From the NCBI GenBank assembly GCA_035649175.1, contig DASRKB010000245.1, positions 1 through 31,848 on the forward strand: a stretch of 31,848 nt of DNA, written 5' to 3'. This DNA comes from SCGC-AG-212-J23 sp035649175. Lineage in GTDB: Bacteria; Pseudomonadota; Gammaproteobacteria; Burkholderiales; SG8-39. The notes below the pieces were generated by a model. It was not told where the DNA came from. It made no database searches and worked only from the letters and a program-made list of their open reading frames with translations. Below are positions 22,884 through 31,033 of the stretch, piece by piece (positions within the stretch are counted from its first letter, which is position 1; each line of letters opens with the position of its first letter). A program made the translations under genes and the position numbers.

Positions 22884-23611
22884 GCGCCGTTCCCGTGCTC
22901 GGCGGCGAGCTTGCGGTAGCGCTCGAGGGAGCGCGTGAGATGCCGGCGCATCGCGTCGCGCGCGCCGCGCGCATCGCCTCCCGCAATCGCGCGGTAGATG
23001 CGCCGGTGCTCCTCCTGGATCCGCGCGAGGTAGGCACGGCTGCCGCCCATGCGCTCGGTCAGCCCGCTCACCATGCGCCGCGGGATGAGGTGCCGGCCGA
23101 TGAACTGCAGGAAGCGCGGAAACTCGCTGTTGCCGGTCGCCTCGGCGATGGCGCGGTGGAACGCGAGGTCCTCGTCCACCGCGGACTCACCGCGCTGCGC
23201 GGCGCGCTCGATCGCCTCAAGCGCGGCGCCGATCGACCTCACGTGGGGGCGCGTGGCGCGCTCGGCGGCGAGCCCCGCGGATTCGATCTCCACTCCCAGG
23301 CGAAGCTCCATCACCGAGATGATGTCGCCGAGGGACTGCAGGCGCTCGGGGTCGATGCGGAAGGGCGCGCGCTGCGGCTCCGCGGAGACGAAGGCGCCGA
23401 CGCCCTGCCGGGTGATCACCAGGCCGTCGGCGCGCAGGGCGGCCACCGCCTCGCGCACCACGGTGCGGCTGACGCGCGCCGCGCGGGTGAGCGCCTGCTC
23501 CGTCGGCAGGCGCTCGCCGGGCGCGAGCCGCCCGCTCTTGATCTCCTCGGCGAGCTGCTCGGAGAGGCGGCGAGACAGCTTGCTCGGCGGCGCGAGTGGT
23601 CGGATCCTCAT
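22880..23611 (-). CDS. GntR-family regulator, FadR/FCD subfamily
   Basis: A 243-residue DNA-binding regulator. The winged helix-turn-helix fills about residues 12-76 (LAEEIKSGRLAPGERLPTEQAL, then SRTVVREAVAALRADGLVITRQGVGAFV). The all-helical FCD ligand domain follows, with probable metal ligands in DEDLAFHRAI (Asp, His) and the later histidines in RIQEEHRRIYRAI and RRHLTRSLERYR. FCD regulators usually sense small organic acids such as uronates, aldarates, lactate or acyl-CoA. It is divergent from a TRAP operon with 45 bases between the starts and heads the dehydrogenase-hydrolase-epimerase operon, so it most likely controls both. Confidence 0.93.
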   Translation of the reverse strand: MRIRPLAPPSKLSRRLSEQLAEEIKSGRLAPGERLPTEQALTRAARVSRTVVREAVAALRADGLVITRQGVGAFVSAEPQRAPFRIDPERLQSLGDIISVMELRLGVEIESAGLAAERATRPHVRSIGAALEAIERAAQRGESAVDEDLAFHRAIAEATGNSEFPRFLQFIGRHLIPRRMVSGLTERMGGSRAYLARIQEEHRRIYRAIAGGDARGARDAMRRHLTRSLERYRKLAAEHGNGA

Positions 23612-23656
23612 GAGTAGTTGTATGATGACTGACGAATCCTAACAGAGGAGAGGACC
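23612..23656. promoter_or_regulatory. Divergent control region between gntR and the TRAP operon, with candidate FCD operator
   Basis: The 45-base gap holds AGTTGTATGATGACT (23616-23630), which includes TTGTATGATGA, similar in shape to the TTGTATnACAA-like sites of FadR-family regulators, though its symmetry is imperfect (AGT...ACT ends). TATGAT at 23621-23626 is also a good -10 for the TRAP operon, so a bound regulator would block it. A strong ribosome site (GAGGAGAGG, 23645-23653) precedes dctP. Confidence 0.45.
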
Positions 23657-24628
23657 ATGAAACTTATCGCGGCGCTTGCCCTGCTCGCGCTGTCGCTGCC
23701 AGCGGCCGGGCAGGACAAGATGACGATCAAGGCGACCGACGTGCACCCGCTCGGCTACCCGACGGTCGAGGCGATCGTGCGCATGGGCGCGAAGCTCGAG
23801 AAAGCGACGAACGGCCGCATGGCGCTGCAGATGTTCCCGTCGATGCAGCTCGGCGGCGAGAAGGAGATGATCGAGCAGGCGCAGGTCGGCGCGCTGCAGA
23901 TCGCGCGCATCTCGGTCGGGCCGATGGGGCCGATCGTCGACGAGCTCAACGTCTTCAACCTGCCGTTCGTGTTCCGCGACGAGGCGCACATGCGCAAGGT
24001 GATCGACGGGCCGATCGGGCAGGAGCTGCTGGAGAAGGTGACGAAGGACCCGCGCTCGCGCCTGGTGGTGCTGGGCTGGATGGACGCCGGCACGCGCAAC
24101 GTCTACTCCGACCGGCCGGTCACCCGGCCCGGCGACCTCAAGGGCCGCAAGATCCGCATGATGGGCAACCCCATCTTCGTCGAGACCATGAACGCGATGG
24201 GCGGCAATGGCATCGCCATGGGCTTCAACGAGCTCTACCAGGCGCTGCAGACGGGCGTGGTGGACGGGGCGGAGAACAACGAGCCGACGCTCCTCGCGCA
24301 GAACCACTACCAGACCGCGAAGGGCAAGGTGTACAGCCTCACCGGCCACCTCATCATCCCCGAGATCTTCGTCTACTCCCGGGCGAGCTGGGACAGGCTC
24401 TCGAAAAGCGACCAGGACCTGATCCGCAAGGTGTCCCGCGAGGCGCAGATGGAGCAGCGCCAGCTATGGGACGCCATGGTGGCCGACGCGAAGGAGAAGC
24501 TGCAGAAAGCCGGCGTGCAGTTCGTGAAGGCGGACAAGGAGGCCTTCTACAAGGCGACGCAGCCGGTGCGCGACAAGTACGGCGCGAAGTACGCCGCGCT
24601 CCTCAAGCGCATCCAAGACACGAAGTAG
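23657..24628 (+). CDS. TRAP transporter periplasmic substrate-binding protein (DctP family)
   Basis: A 323-residue secreted receptor. The signal peptide is MKLIAALALLALSLPAAGQ. The mature part shows the family landmarks: GYPTVEAIVRMGAKLEKATNGRMALQMFPSMQLGGEKEMIEQAQVGALQI, the ligand Arg region WMDAGTRNVYSDRPVTRPGDLKGRKIRMMGN (the Arg that clamps the carboxylate), and GFNELYQALQTGVVDGAENNEPTLLAQNHY. The last part is typical of receptors for organic acids, including uronates and gluconate-like acids. It opens the plus-strand operon dctP-dctQ-dctM-gluconolactonase. The ligand is inferred only from the neighbouring uronate-dehydrogenase-like and lactonase-like genes. Confidence 0.94.
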   Translation: MKLIAALALLALSLPAAGQDKMTIKATDVHPLGYPTVEAIVRMGAKLEKATNGRMALQMFPSMQLGGEKEMIEQAQVGALQIARISVGPMGPIVDELNVFNLPFVFRDEAHMRKVIDGPIGQELLEKVTKDPRSRLVVLGWMDAGTRNVYSDRPVTRPGDLKGRKIRMMGNPIFVETMNAMGGNGIAMGFNELYQALQTGVVDGAENNEPTLLAQNHYQTAKGKVYSLTGHLIIPEIFVYSRASWDRLSKSDQDLIRKVSREAQMEQRQLWDAMVADAKEKLQKAGVQFVKADKEAFYKATQPVRDKYGAKYAALLKRIQDTK

Positions 24629-24656
24629 AAAAATAGCGACCCTCTACCGCAAGGCG

Positions 24657-25151
24657 ATGCAGGGCCTGTACCTGGCCTGCATCGTCGTCTCCGGGGTGGC
24701 GCTGGTCGCCATCACGCTGATGATCCCGCTCGGGGTCTTCATGCGCTATGTCATGAACGACCCGCTGCAGTGGCCGGAACCGGCCTCGGTCATCATGATG
24801 GTGCTCTTCTCCTTCGTCGGCGGCGCCGCCGTCTATCGCGCCAACGCGCAGATCGCCGTCGAAGCCTTCGTCGGGATGCTCGATCCGGACAAGCGCAAAG
24901 CGATGCGCTGGGCCGTCCATGCCTGCATGACGCTCATCGCCGCCTTCATGCTGGCCTACGGCGCGCATCTGTGCCACCTCACCTGGGGAAACACGGTCGC
25001 CGAGTTCCCGGGCCTCTCCGTCGGCATCGTGTACATGCCGATTCCCCTTGCCGGAGCTCTCACGTTGCTCTTCATCCTCGAGAAAGTATGGCTGGGCGAC
25101 CCCCCCAAGGACGACGTGATGTACAGCGACCAGGCCGCCGAGCTGGAATGA
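24657..25151 (+). CDS. TRAP transporter small membrane subunit (DctQ family)
   Basis: A 164-residue inner-membrane protein with four helices (about 3-27, 41-62, 84-104, 124-146). The motifs RYVMNDPLQWPEPASVIMMVLFSFVGGAA and RANAQIAVEAF are typical of DctQ. The ATG at 24657 has only a weak AAGG upstream. The frame is open back to the dctP stop and contains LYRKAMQ, which looks like the usual N-terminus of these proteins, but no standard start is present there; ATA at 24633 is the only near-start codon. The true protein may thus be 8 residues longer. It couples the receptor to the DctM channel and overlaps dctM by 4 bases. Confidence 0.92.
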   Translation: MQGLYLACIVVSGVALVAITLMIPLGVFMRYVMNDPLQWPEPASVIMMVLFSFVGGAAVYRANAQIAVEAFVGMLDPDKRKAMRWAVHACMTLIAAFMLAYGAHLCHLTWGNTVAEFPGLSVGIVYMPIPLAGALTLLFILEKVWLGDPPKDDVMYSDQAAELE

Positions 25152-26428
25152 ATGTCCTGATCCTTCTCGGGTCTTTCGCGCTGCTCTGCGCCATCGGCGT
25201 GCCGGTGGCGTATGCGCTCGGGCTCGCGGCGCTCGTCGCCGCGCTCTACGTCGAGATCCCGCTCGAGGCAGTGATGCTCAAGATCTCGGACGGCACCGAC
25301 GACTTCGCGCTCCTCGCCATCCCGTTCTTCGTGCTCGCCGGCGGCATCATGGCCGAGGGCGGCATGGCGGCGCGCCTGGTGATGCTCGCCAAGATCTTCT
25401 TCGGCGTGATCCGCGGCGGGCTCGCGCTCGTCAACGTGCTCGCGAGCACGCTGTTCGGCTGCATCTCGGGCTCCTCGGTCGCCGACACCGCCTCGATCGG
25501 CTCGGTGATGATCCCGCAGATGGTGAAGCAGGGATACTCGCGCGTTTTTGCCACCAACGTCACGATCTGCGGATCGGTGCAGGCACTGATGATCCCGCCC
25601 TCGCACAACGCGGTGATCTACTCGGTAGCGGCAGGCGGGACGATCTCGGTGGCACATCTCTTCCTCGCGGGGGTTCTCCCCGGCATCCTGTTCGGCCTGT
25701 GCCTGACCGGGCTCGTCATCTGGACCGCCCACCGGCGCAGCATGCCCAAGTCCGAGCCGATCCCGCTGCGCGAGATCCCGCGCATCGTGCTCGAGGCGCT
25801 GTGGGGCCTCGTCACCGTCGTCATCATCATCGGCGGCATCCTCTCCGGCGTGTTCACGCCCACGGAGTCCGCGGCGGTGGCGTGCGTCTATGCGTTCCTC
25901 GTGACCTTCCTCGTTTACCGCGACTACAAGTGGCGCGACCTGCCCCATCTCATCCACCGCGTCGTGAAAACGGTGGCGATGGTCATGATGCTGATCGGCT
26001 TCTCGGTCGGCTTCGGCTACATGATGGCGCTGATGCAGATCCCGGCGAAGGTGACGGCTTTCTTCCTCGGCATCTCGGAGAACAAGTACGTCTTCCTGCT
26101 GCTCGTGAACTTCCTGCTCCTGCTGCTGGGCACCTTCATGGACCTCGCGCCGATGCTTCTCATCTGCACGCCGATCTTCCTGCCGGTGATCGCGCAGCTG
26201 GGCATCGACCCGGTGCACTTCGGCATGATCATGATCCTCAACCTCGGCATCGGGCTCATCACCCCGCCGGTGGGACCCACGCTTTTCGTCGGCTGCGCGG
26301 TCGGCAAGGTGTCGATCGAGCAGGTGACGAAGGAGCTCTGGCCCTTCTACGGGGCGATGTGCTTCGCGCTGCTGCTGGTAACCTACATCCCCGCGCTTTC
26401 CCTGTGGCTGCCCGGACTGATGAAATGA
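25148..26428 (+). CDS. TRAP transporter large membrane subunit (DctM family)
   Basis: A 426-residue sodium-coupled transport channel with about 11-12 membrane helices. Family motifs: FALLAIPFFVLAGGIMAEGGMAARLV (about 54-79), FGCISGSSVADTASIGSVMIPQM, MIPPSHNAVIYSVAAGG, GVFTPTESAAVA, and GLITPPVGPTLFVG near the C-terminus. The ATG overlaps the DctQ stop as ATGA, and its own stop overlaps the next gene as ATGA. The full length and all motifs are intact, so the system should be active. Confidence 0.95.
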   Translation: MNVLILLGSFALLCAIGVPVAYALGLAALVAALYVEIPLEAVMLKISDGTDDFALLAIPFFVLAGGIMAEGGMAARLVMLAKIFFGVIRGGLALVNVLASTLFGCISGSSVADTASIGSVMIPQMVKQGYSRVFATNVTICGSVQALMIPPSHNAVIYSVAAGGTISVAHLFLAGVLPGILFGLCLTGLVIWTAHRRSMPKSEPIPLREIPRIVLEALWGLVTVVIIIGGILSGVFTPTESAAVACVYAFLVTFLVYRDYKWRDLPHLIHRVVKTVAMVMMLIGFSVGFGYMMALMQIPAKVTAFFLGISENKYVFLLLVNFLLLLLGTFMDLAPMLLICTPIFLPVIAQLGIDPVHFGMIMILNLGIGLITPPVGPTLFVGCAVGKVSIEQVTKELWPFYGAMCFALLLVTYIPALSLWLPGLMK

Positions 26429-27360
26429 GCGACTGGAAACCGAGCCAACGCGTCCCCGACGCCGCCATCCACGAAGTCGACGCCGCTTTCGCCAGGCTGC
26501 GGCTGCCGCTCTGCAAGATCGAGCGGCTGCACACCGGCACGCGCTGGGCGGAAGGGCCGGTGTGGCTGGGCGATGCACGCTGCCTCCTCTGGAGCGACGT
26601 GCCGGGCAACCAGATGCTGCGCTGGGACGAGGAGACCGGCGCGGTCACACCGTGGCGCCGGCCCTCCGGGCACGCCAACGGCAGCACGCGCGACCGGCAG
26701 GGGCGCCTGCTCACCTGTGAGCACAGCGGGCGGCGCGTCTCGCGGACGGAGCGGGATGGAACCGTTGTTTCCCTCGTGGAGGGATACGAAGGGAAAAGGC
26801 TGAATTCGCCGAACGACATCGTGTGCAAGTCCGACGGCTCGGTCTGGTTCACCGATCCAAGCTTCGGCATCCTGGGCTACAACGAAGGCGTCAAGGCCGA
26901 GGCCGAGCTCCCGACGCACGTCTATCGCTGGCTCGACGGCAACCTGACCGTCGTCGCGGAAGGCATCAACCAGCCCAACGGACTCGCTTTCTCGCCGGAC
27001 GAATCCATTCTCTACGTCGTCGAGTCGCGCTCGGTGCCGCGCAAGATACTGGCCTTCGAGGTCACGAAGGATTCCCTTTCCAACCGGCGAGTGCTGATCG
27101 ACGCGGGCCCGCGCGGCACGCCTGACGGCTTCCGCGTCGACACCGAGGGCAACCTCTGGTGCGGCTGGGGCATGGGCGCCGAGGGGCTCGACGGCGTGCA
27201 CGTCTTCAATCCGGACGGGCGGCTCATCGGGCGCATCGACCTGCCCGAGCGCTGCGCCAACGTGTGCTTCGGCGGCCTGTACCGCAACCGCCTCTTCATG
27301 GCGGCGACGACGTCCCTCTACGCGCTATACGTCAACACGCAGGGCGTCCCGTACTTCTAG
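26425..27360 (+). CDS. SMP-30/gluconolactonase family protein
   Basis: A 311-residue six-bladed beta-propeller lactonase. Metal and active-site residues can be read: Glu in RWAEGPVW (about 41-48), Asn in LNSPNDIV, Asn in INQPNGLAFSPD, and Asp in GTPDGFRVDTEGNLW. Such enzymes hydrolyse aldonolactones or other sugar lactones. The ATG overlaps dctM, so it is made with the transporter. Opening of a lactone produced by the nearby uronate-dehydrogenase-like enzyme would fit, although no signal peptide is seen, so it should act in the cytoplasm. Its stop shares CTAG with the convergent isomerase gene. Confidence 0.92.
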   Translation: MSDWKPSQRVPDAAIHEVDAAFARLRLPLCKIERLHTGTRWAEGPVWLGDARCLLWSDVPGNQMLRWDEETGAVTPWRRPSGHANGSTRDRQGRLLTCEHSGRRVSRTERDGTVVSLVEGYEGKRLNSPNDIVCKSDGSVWFTDPSFGILGYNEGVKAEAELPTHVYRWLDGNLTVVAEGINQPNGLAFSPDESILYVVESRSVPRKILAFEVTKDSLSNRRVLIDAGPRGTPDGFRVDTEGNLWCGWGMGAEGLDGVHVFNPDGRLIGRIDLPERCANVCFGGLYRNRLFMAATTSLYALYVNTQGVPYF

Positions 27361-28142
27361 GCGAGCCGCGCGCGCTCGACGCAGGTCCTGAGCACCTCAT
27401 CGGGATCGCGCCGCCACCAGTCGAGCTCCGAGAAGATCTCGACCTCCTGCATGCCGCGGTAGCCGGCCGCCTCGACCCAGCCGCGGATCCGGGGCAGGTC
27501 GATGACGCCGTCGCCCATCATGCCGCGGTCGTTGAAGAGATCGCGCGTTGCCGGCAGCCAGTCGCAGATGTGGTAGCCGAGGATGCGGCCGCGCGCTCGG
27601 GCGAGCTGGCCCTCGAGCTTCGGATCCCACCAGAGGTGGTAGACGTCGACCGCGACGCCCGCGCCCTCGCCGAGGGCGTCGCACATGTCGAGCGCCTGCT
27701 CCAGGGTGTTGACCGCGGCGCGGCCGACCTGCATGGGATGCAGCGGCTCGATGGCGAGCGGCACGCCGGCCTTGCGCGCTTGCGGAAGGACTTCGGCGAT
27801 GCAGTCGCGGATGTGGCTTCGCGCGCCGGCGAGGTCCTTGGACCCGGGTGGCAGGCCGCCCACGACGAGCACGAGCGACGCCGCGCCGAGCTCGTGCGCC
27901 TCCTCGATCGCGCGCAGGTTGTCGTCCTTCCAGCCCTTCTCCGCGAAGAAGCCTCCGCGGCACAGGCCGGTGACTTTCAGTTCGTGGCTCTTTATCGAGG
28001 CGACGGCTTCTCGAAGCCCCATCTGCGCCACCTGGTCCCGCCAGAGCGAGATGCCGCGGATGCCGTGGCGCGCGCAGCCGTCGATGATCTGCGCCAGGTC
28101 CCACTGCTTGCGCACCGTCGCGCTGTTGAGCGCGAGATCCAT
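27357..28142 (-). CDS. Sugar phosphate isomerase/epimerase-like TIM-barrel protein
   Basis: A 261-residue protein of the AP-endonuclease-2/xylose-isomerase-like TIM-barrel family. Probable metal ligands lie in LAIEPLHPMQ (Glu), VAVDVYHLWWDP (Asp, His), GYHICDW (His) and QEVEIFSELDWW (Glu), spaced as usual. Members act on sugars and inositol derivatives as isomerases, epimerases or dehydratases. The ATG shares its A with the dctM stop (TGATG). It is the last gene of the minus-strand operon DUF993-dctP-dctQ-dctM-isomerase. The exact reaction cannot be told. Confidence 0.9.
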   Translation of the reverse strand: MDLALNSATVRKQWDLAQIIDGCARHGIRGISLWRDQVAQMGLREAVASIKSHELKVTGLCRGGFFAEKGWKDDNLRAIEEAHELGAASLVLVVGGLPPGSKDLAGARSHIRDCIAEVLPQARKAGVPLAIEPLHPMQVGRAAVNTLEQALDMCDALGEGAGVAVDVYHLWWDPKLEGQLARARGRILGYHICDWLPATRDLFNDRGMMGDGVIDLPRIRGWVEAAGYRGMQEVEIFSELDWWRRDPDEVLRTCVERARLA

Positions 28143-29461
28143 CAGAGCGTCCCCGGCGGGAAGAGCCGCGGCAGGAACAGCGCAATCTGCGGAAAGACGA
28201 TGATCGCGGCGAGCACCACGAACATGGGCAGGAGCATGATCATCACGTCCTTGAGGGCATCGAGCACGCGGATGCCGGCGATGTGCGCCGAGATCATCAG
28301 GCAGAGGCCGTAGGGCGGCGTGACCAGGCCGAAGGCGAGCGAGACGATGCCGATGATGGCGAAGTGGATCGGGTCCATGCCGACGCTGCGCGCGAGCGGC
28401 TCGAGCACGGTGCCGACGATGACGATCGCGGGAATGGCGTCGAGAAAACAGCCCACGACGAGGAAGACCGCGGCGATGAAGAAGCCCGCGGCGATCGGTC
28501 CCATGCCCCAGGCGGCCACGTTCTCGAGCAGCGCTTTCGGGATCTGGTAGTACGCCAGCAGCCAGCCGAAGGCGGAGGCCGTGCCGACGCAGAAGAGCGC
28601 CACACCGGTGAGCCGCCCGGTCTCGAGCAGCGCGTGGTGCAGGCCCTTCGGGTCCATCTCGCGGTAGACAAGCATGGTGAGCGCCGCGGCGTAGAGCACC
28701 GCGATGCACGCGGACTCGGTGGCGGTGAACCAGCCGAAGATCTTCCCTCCGATGATGATCACCGGCGTCATCAGCGCGGGCACCGCTACGCCGACCGCCT
28801 TCAGCGTCTCGAGGAACGTCGCGCGCGGATAGGTCGGATAGCCGCGGGCCTTCGCGTAGGCGTGCACGGTCGCCATCTGGGCCCCGGCGATGAGGAGGCC
28901 AGGGACGATCCCGGCGAGGAACAGCCCGCCGATCGAGACGGTGAGCAGGCCGCCCCACACGATCATCAGGATGGAGGGCGGCATGATTACCGCAAGCACG
29001 GCCGACACCGCGGTGATGGCGACCGAGAAGCTGTCGTCGTAGCCTTCCTTGCGCTGGGCCTCGATGAACAGCTTCGACTGGCTCGCCGCGTCGGCGGTGG
29101 AGGAGCCCGAGATCCCGGCGAAGAACACCGAGAGCACTACGTTCACCTGCGCGAGCCCGCCGGGGAAGTGGCCGACCAGGTCGCGCGAGAGGCGCACGAG
29201 GCGCGTGGTGATGCCGCCCACGTTCATCAGGTTCGCGGTGAGGAGGAAGAAGGGCACCGCGAGCAGGATGAACGAGTTGTAGGCGTTGAAGGTCTCCTGC
29301 ACCAGGTTCTGCGGCGTGAGCCGGTCCTCGATGAGGAAGACCGGCAGGCAGGCGAGGCCCAGCGAGAACGCCACCGGCACGCGCAGCGCGAGCAGCGCGA
29401 AGAACACCCCGAACATGATCATGCTGGCGGTGCCCGGCTCGAGGACGGTCGCGCCGGTCAC
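28142..29461 (-). CDS. TRAP transporter large membrane subunit (DctM family), second system
   Basis: A 439-residue polytopic channel. Motifs: FILLAVPFFLLTANLMNVGGITTRLV, FFAGISGSSTADAASQSKLF, IMPPSILMIVWGGL, KIFGWFTATESACIAV, and FGLVTPPYGLCLMI. It differs clearly from the DctM at 25148-26428, so this is not a recent duplicate. The GTG start (29461) overlaps the DctQ stop as GTGA; an internal ATG at MIMFGVFFAL (about residue 14) is possible. The larger TATESA-type DctM proteins transport varied organic acids. Confidence 0.94.
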   Translation of the reverse strand: MTGATVLEPGTASMIMFGVFFALLALRVPVAFSLGLACLPVFLIEDRLTPQNLVQETFNAYNSFILLAVPFFLLTANLMNVGGITTRLVRLSRDLVGHFPGGLAQVNVVLSVFFAGISGSSTADAASQSKLFIEAQRKEGYDDSFSVAITAVSAVLAVIMPPSILMIVWGGLLTVSIGGLFLAGIVPGLLIAGAQMATVHAYAKARGYPTYPRATFLETLKAVGVAVPALMTPVIIIGGKIFGWFTATESACIAVLYAAALTMLVYREMDPKGLHHALLETGRLTGVALFCVGTASAFGWLLAYYQIPKALLENVAAWGMGPIAAGFFIAAVFLVVGCFLDAIPAIVIVGTVLEPLARSVGMDPIHFAIIGIVSLAFGLVTPPYGLCLMISAHIAGIRVLDALKDVMIMLLPMFVVLAAIIVFPQIALFLPRLFPPGTL

Positions 29462-29934
29462 GGGCGCGCCAGGGTCTGCACGTCAGTCCACATCTGCTCG
29501 CCGATGAAGAGAATCCATGTCGCGCCGGCGAGCGGCCACGCGACATGGATCGTCCACAGCGGTAGCTCGGCGAGCTCGGAGATGCGGTTGAGCGCGAAGC
29601 GCGTGAAGTCGATGCCCCACCACAGGAAGACGAAGGCGAAGACGAGCACGAATAGGCCGGCGAGCAGGCGCAGCGCCGCCTGACCGCGCGGCCCGAGCGG
29701 CGGCCAGAGGTCGACCACGAAGTGCGTGCCCTCGCGGATGCCGACCATGGCGCCGATCATGATCGACCAGATGAAGCAGAAGCGCGCCATCTCCTCGGTC
29801 CAGATGTAGCTCGGGATCAGCGCGGTGTAGCGCGAGAAGATCTGCAGCGACACCGGGACGACGAGGATCGCCACCGTGGCGACGAGCAGCCACGAGAGCA
29901 GCCGGCTGTACCAGCGCGTGATCTTCCGCAGCAC
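29458..29934 (-). CDS. TRAP transporter small membrane subunit (DctQ family), second system
   Basis: A 158-residue membrane protein with four helices (about 13-35, 48-66, 84-106, 125-145). FSRYTALIPSYIWTEEMARFCFIWSIMIGAMVGIREGTHF is the DctQ core. The start is GTG at 29934, without a clear Shine-Dalgarno; it follows the receptor gene by 45 bases, which hold no recognisable terminator. It overlaps dctM by 4 bases. Confidence 0.92.
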   Translation of the reverse strand: MLRKITRWYSRLLSWLLVATVAILVVPVSLQIFSRYTALIPSYIWTEEMARFCFIWSIMIGAMVGIREGTHFVVDLWPPLGPRGQAALRLLAGLFVLVFAFVFLWWGIDFTRFALNRISELAELPLWTIHVAWPLAGATWILFIGEQMWTDVQTLARP

Positions 29935-29979
29935 AAGAAAACGGAGGCTTGCGCCGCCGTCCGCCTCCTTTTCCTGGAG

Positions 29980-30954
29980 CTACTTGATGCTGTTGATCTT
30001 CGCGAGGATGGCCTCCGCGCCGATCTCCTTCGCGTAGGCCGCCATGACCGGGTCCACCAGCTTCTTCATCTGGTCGCGGCCGGCGAAAGGCACGCGCTTG
30101 AGCTTGCCTTCCTTCTCCAGCTTCACAAGCTTCTGCTCGTCCTCGCTCGACTCGATCTTGCGGCCGTACGCGCCCGCCTCCTTGCCCGCCTTGAGCACCG
30201 CCGCCTGCAGGGCCTTGTCGAGCTTCTTGAACGTCTTGCCCGAGAAGCACAGCGGCCGGATGGTGATCGCGTGCTGGGTCATGGAGAGGTGCGGCGCCAC
30301 TTCGTAGAACTTCATCTGCTCGACCCCCGCGGCCTCGTTCTCGCCCGCGGCGATGACCCCGTTCTGGATGGCGTTGTATACCTCGTTGTAGGCGATGACG
30401 GTGGGCGCCATGCCCGCGGCCTGGAAGGTGCGGCTCCAGATCGGCGCGCCCTGCACCCGCACCTTGAGGCCCTTCAGCTCCTGCATGTTCTTGACCGGCT
30501 TGTTGACGAAGATGTTGCGGGTGCCGCCGCCGGCGTACCCGATCAGCATCACGTCGGCCTTCTCCGCGATCTCGTCGGCAATCGGCTTGAGCACGTCCTG
30601 GTCGAGCACCTTGTTCCAGTGCTTGAGGTCGCGGAACAGGAACGGCGCGTCGATGAAGGGCGCCGCCTTGGAGAAGGTGGACATGTGCGCGGGCGATACG
30701 ATCGCGTAGTCCACCGCCTTGCCCTGCGCCATGTACTCGAAGTACTGCTTCTCCAGCCCGAGCTCCGAGTTCTTGTGCAGCACGAAGCTCACCGGCTTGC
30801 CGTAGTACTTCTTCACCAGCTCGTCGAACTTCGCCATGGCCTTGGTGAAGGCGTGCTCGTCGTTGAACTGCGAAGCCCCGTGCAGCGTGAGCGTCTGTGC
30901 ATTGACCGCAGCGCAGAACGCCAGCCCGGCGAGGGCGTAAAAAGCCTTTCTCAT
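29980..30954 (-). CDS. TRAP transporter periplasmic substrate-binding protein (DctP family), second system
   Basis: A 324-residue secreted receptor. The signal peptide is MRKAFYALAGLAFCAAVNAQ; the ATG (30954) has AAGGGGAA upstream, which rules out an in-frame start 12 codons earlier. Family features: DELVKKYYGKPVSFVLHKNSELGLEKQYFEYMAQGKAVDY, the Arg in GYAGGGTRNIFVNKPVKNMQELKGLKVRVQG, and AYNEVYNAIQNGVIAAGENEAAG. The ligand is unknown; the DUF993 and isomerase neighbours suggest a sugar-derived acid or polyol derivative. Confidence 0.93.
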   Translation of the reverse strand: MRKAFYALAGLAFCAAVNAQTLTLHGASQFNDEHAFTKAMAKFDELVKKYYGKPVSFVLHKNSELGLEKQYFEYMAQGKAVDYAIVSPAHMSTFSKAAPFIDAPFLFRDLKHWNKVLDQDVLKPIADEIAEKADVMLIGYAGGGTRNIFVNKPVKNMQELKGLKVRVQGAPIWSRTFQAAGMAPTVIAYNEVYNAIQNGVIAAGENEAAGVEQMKFYEVAPHLSMTQHAITIRPLCFSGKTFKKLDKALQAAVLKAGKEAGAYGRKIESSEDEQKLVKLEKEGKLKRVPFAGRDQMKKLVDPVMAAYAKEIGAEAILAKINSIK

Positions 30955-31033
30955 GCGGTTCCCCTTGTCTCCTTGAAGGTGATGCGCCACAGTGTACGCG
31001 CATCGCCCGGGTCGGTGAGCGCCGCGGCGCCTG
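30955..31033 (-). promoter_or_regulatory. Gap between DUF993 gene and the second TRAP operon
   Basis: 79 bases. TACACT (30996-30991 on the minus strand) could be a -10 about 37 bases before the dctP start, but the region at -35 distance is poor. An A/G-rich ribosome site lies next to the ATG. No T-rich terminator is present, so the DUF993 gene and the transporter may be co-transcribed. Confidence 0.25.

Noticed and set aside
29483..31003. Minus-strand open frame of 506 codons across the second TRAP receptor and DctQ genes
   Set aside because: It is out of frame with the DctP and DctQ genes, which have full family motifs and signal or membrane segments.
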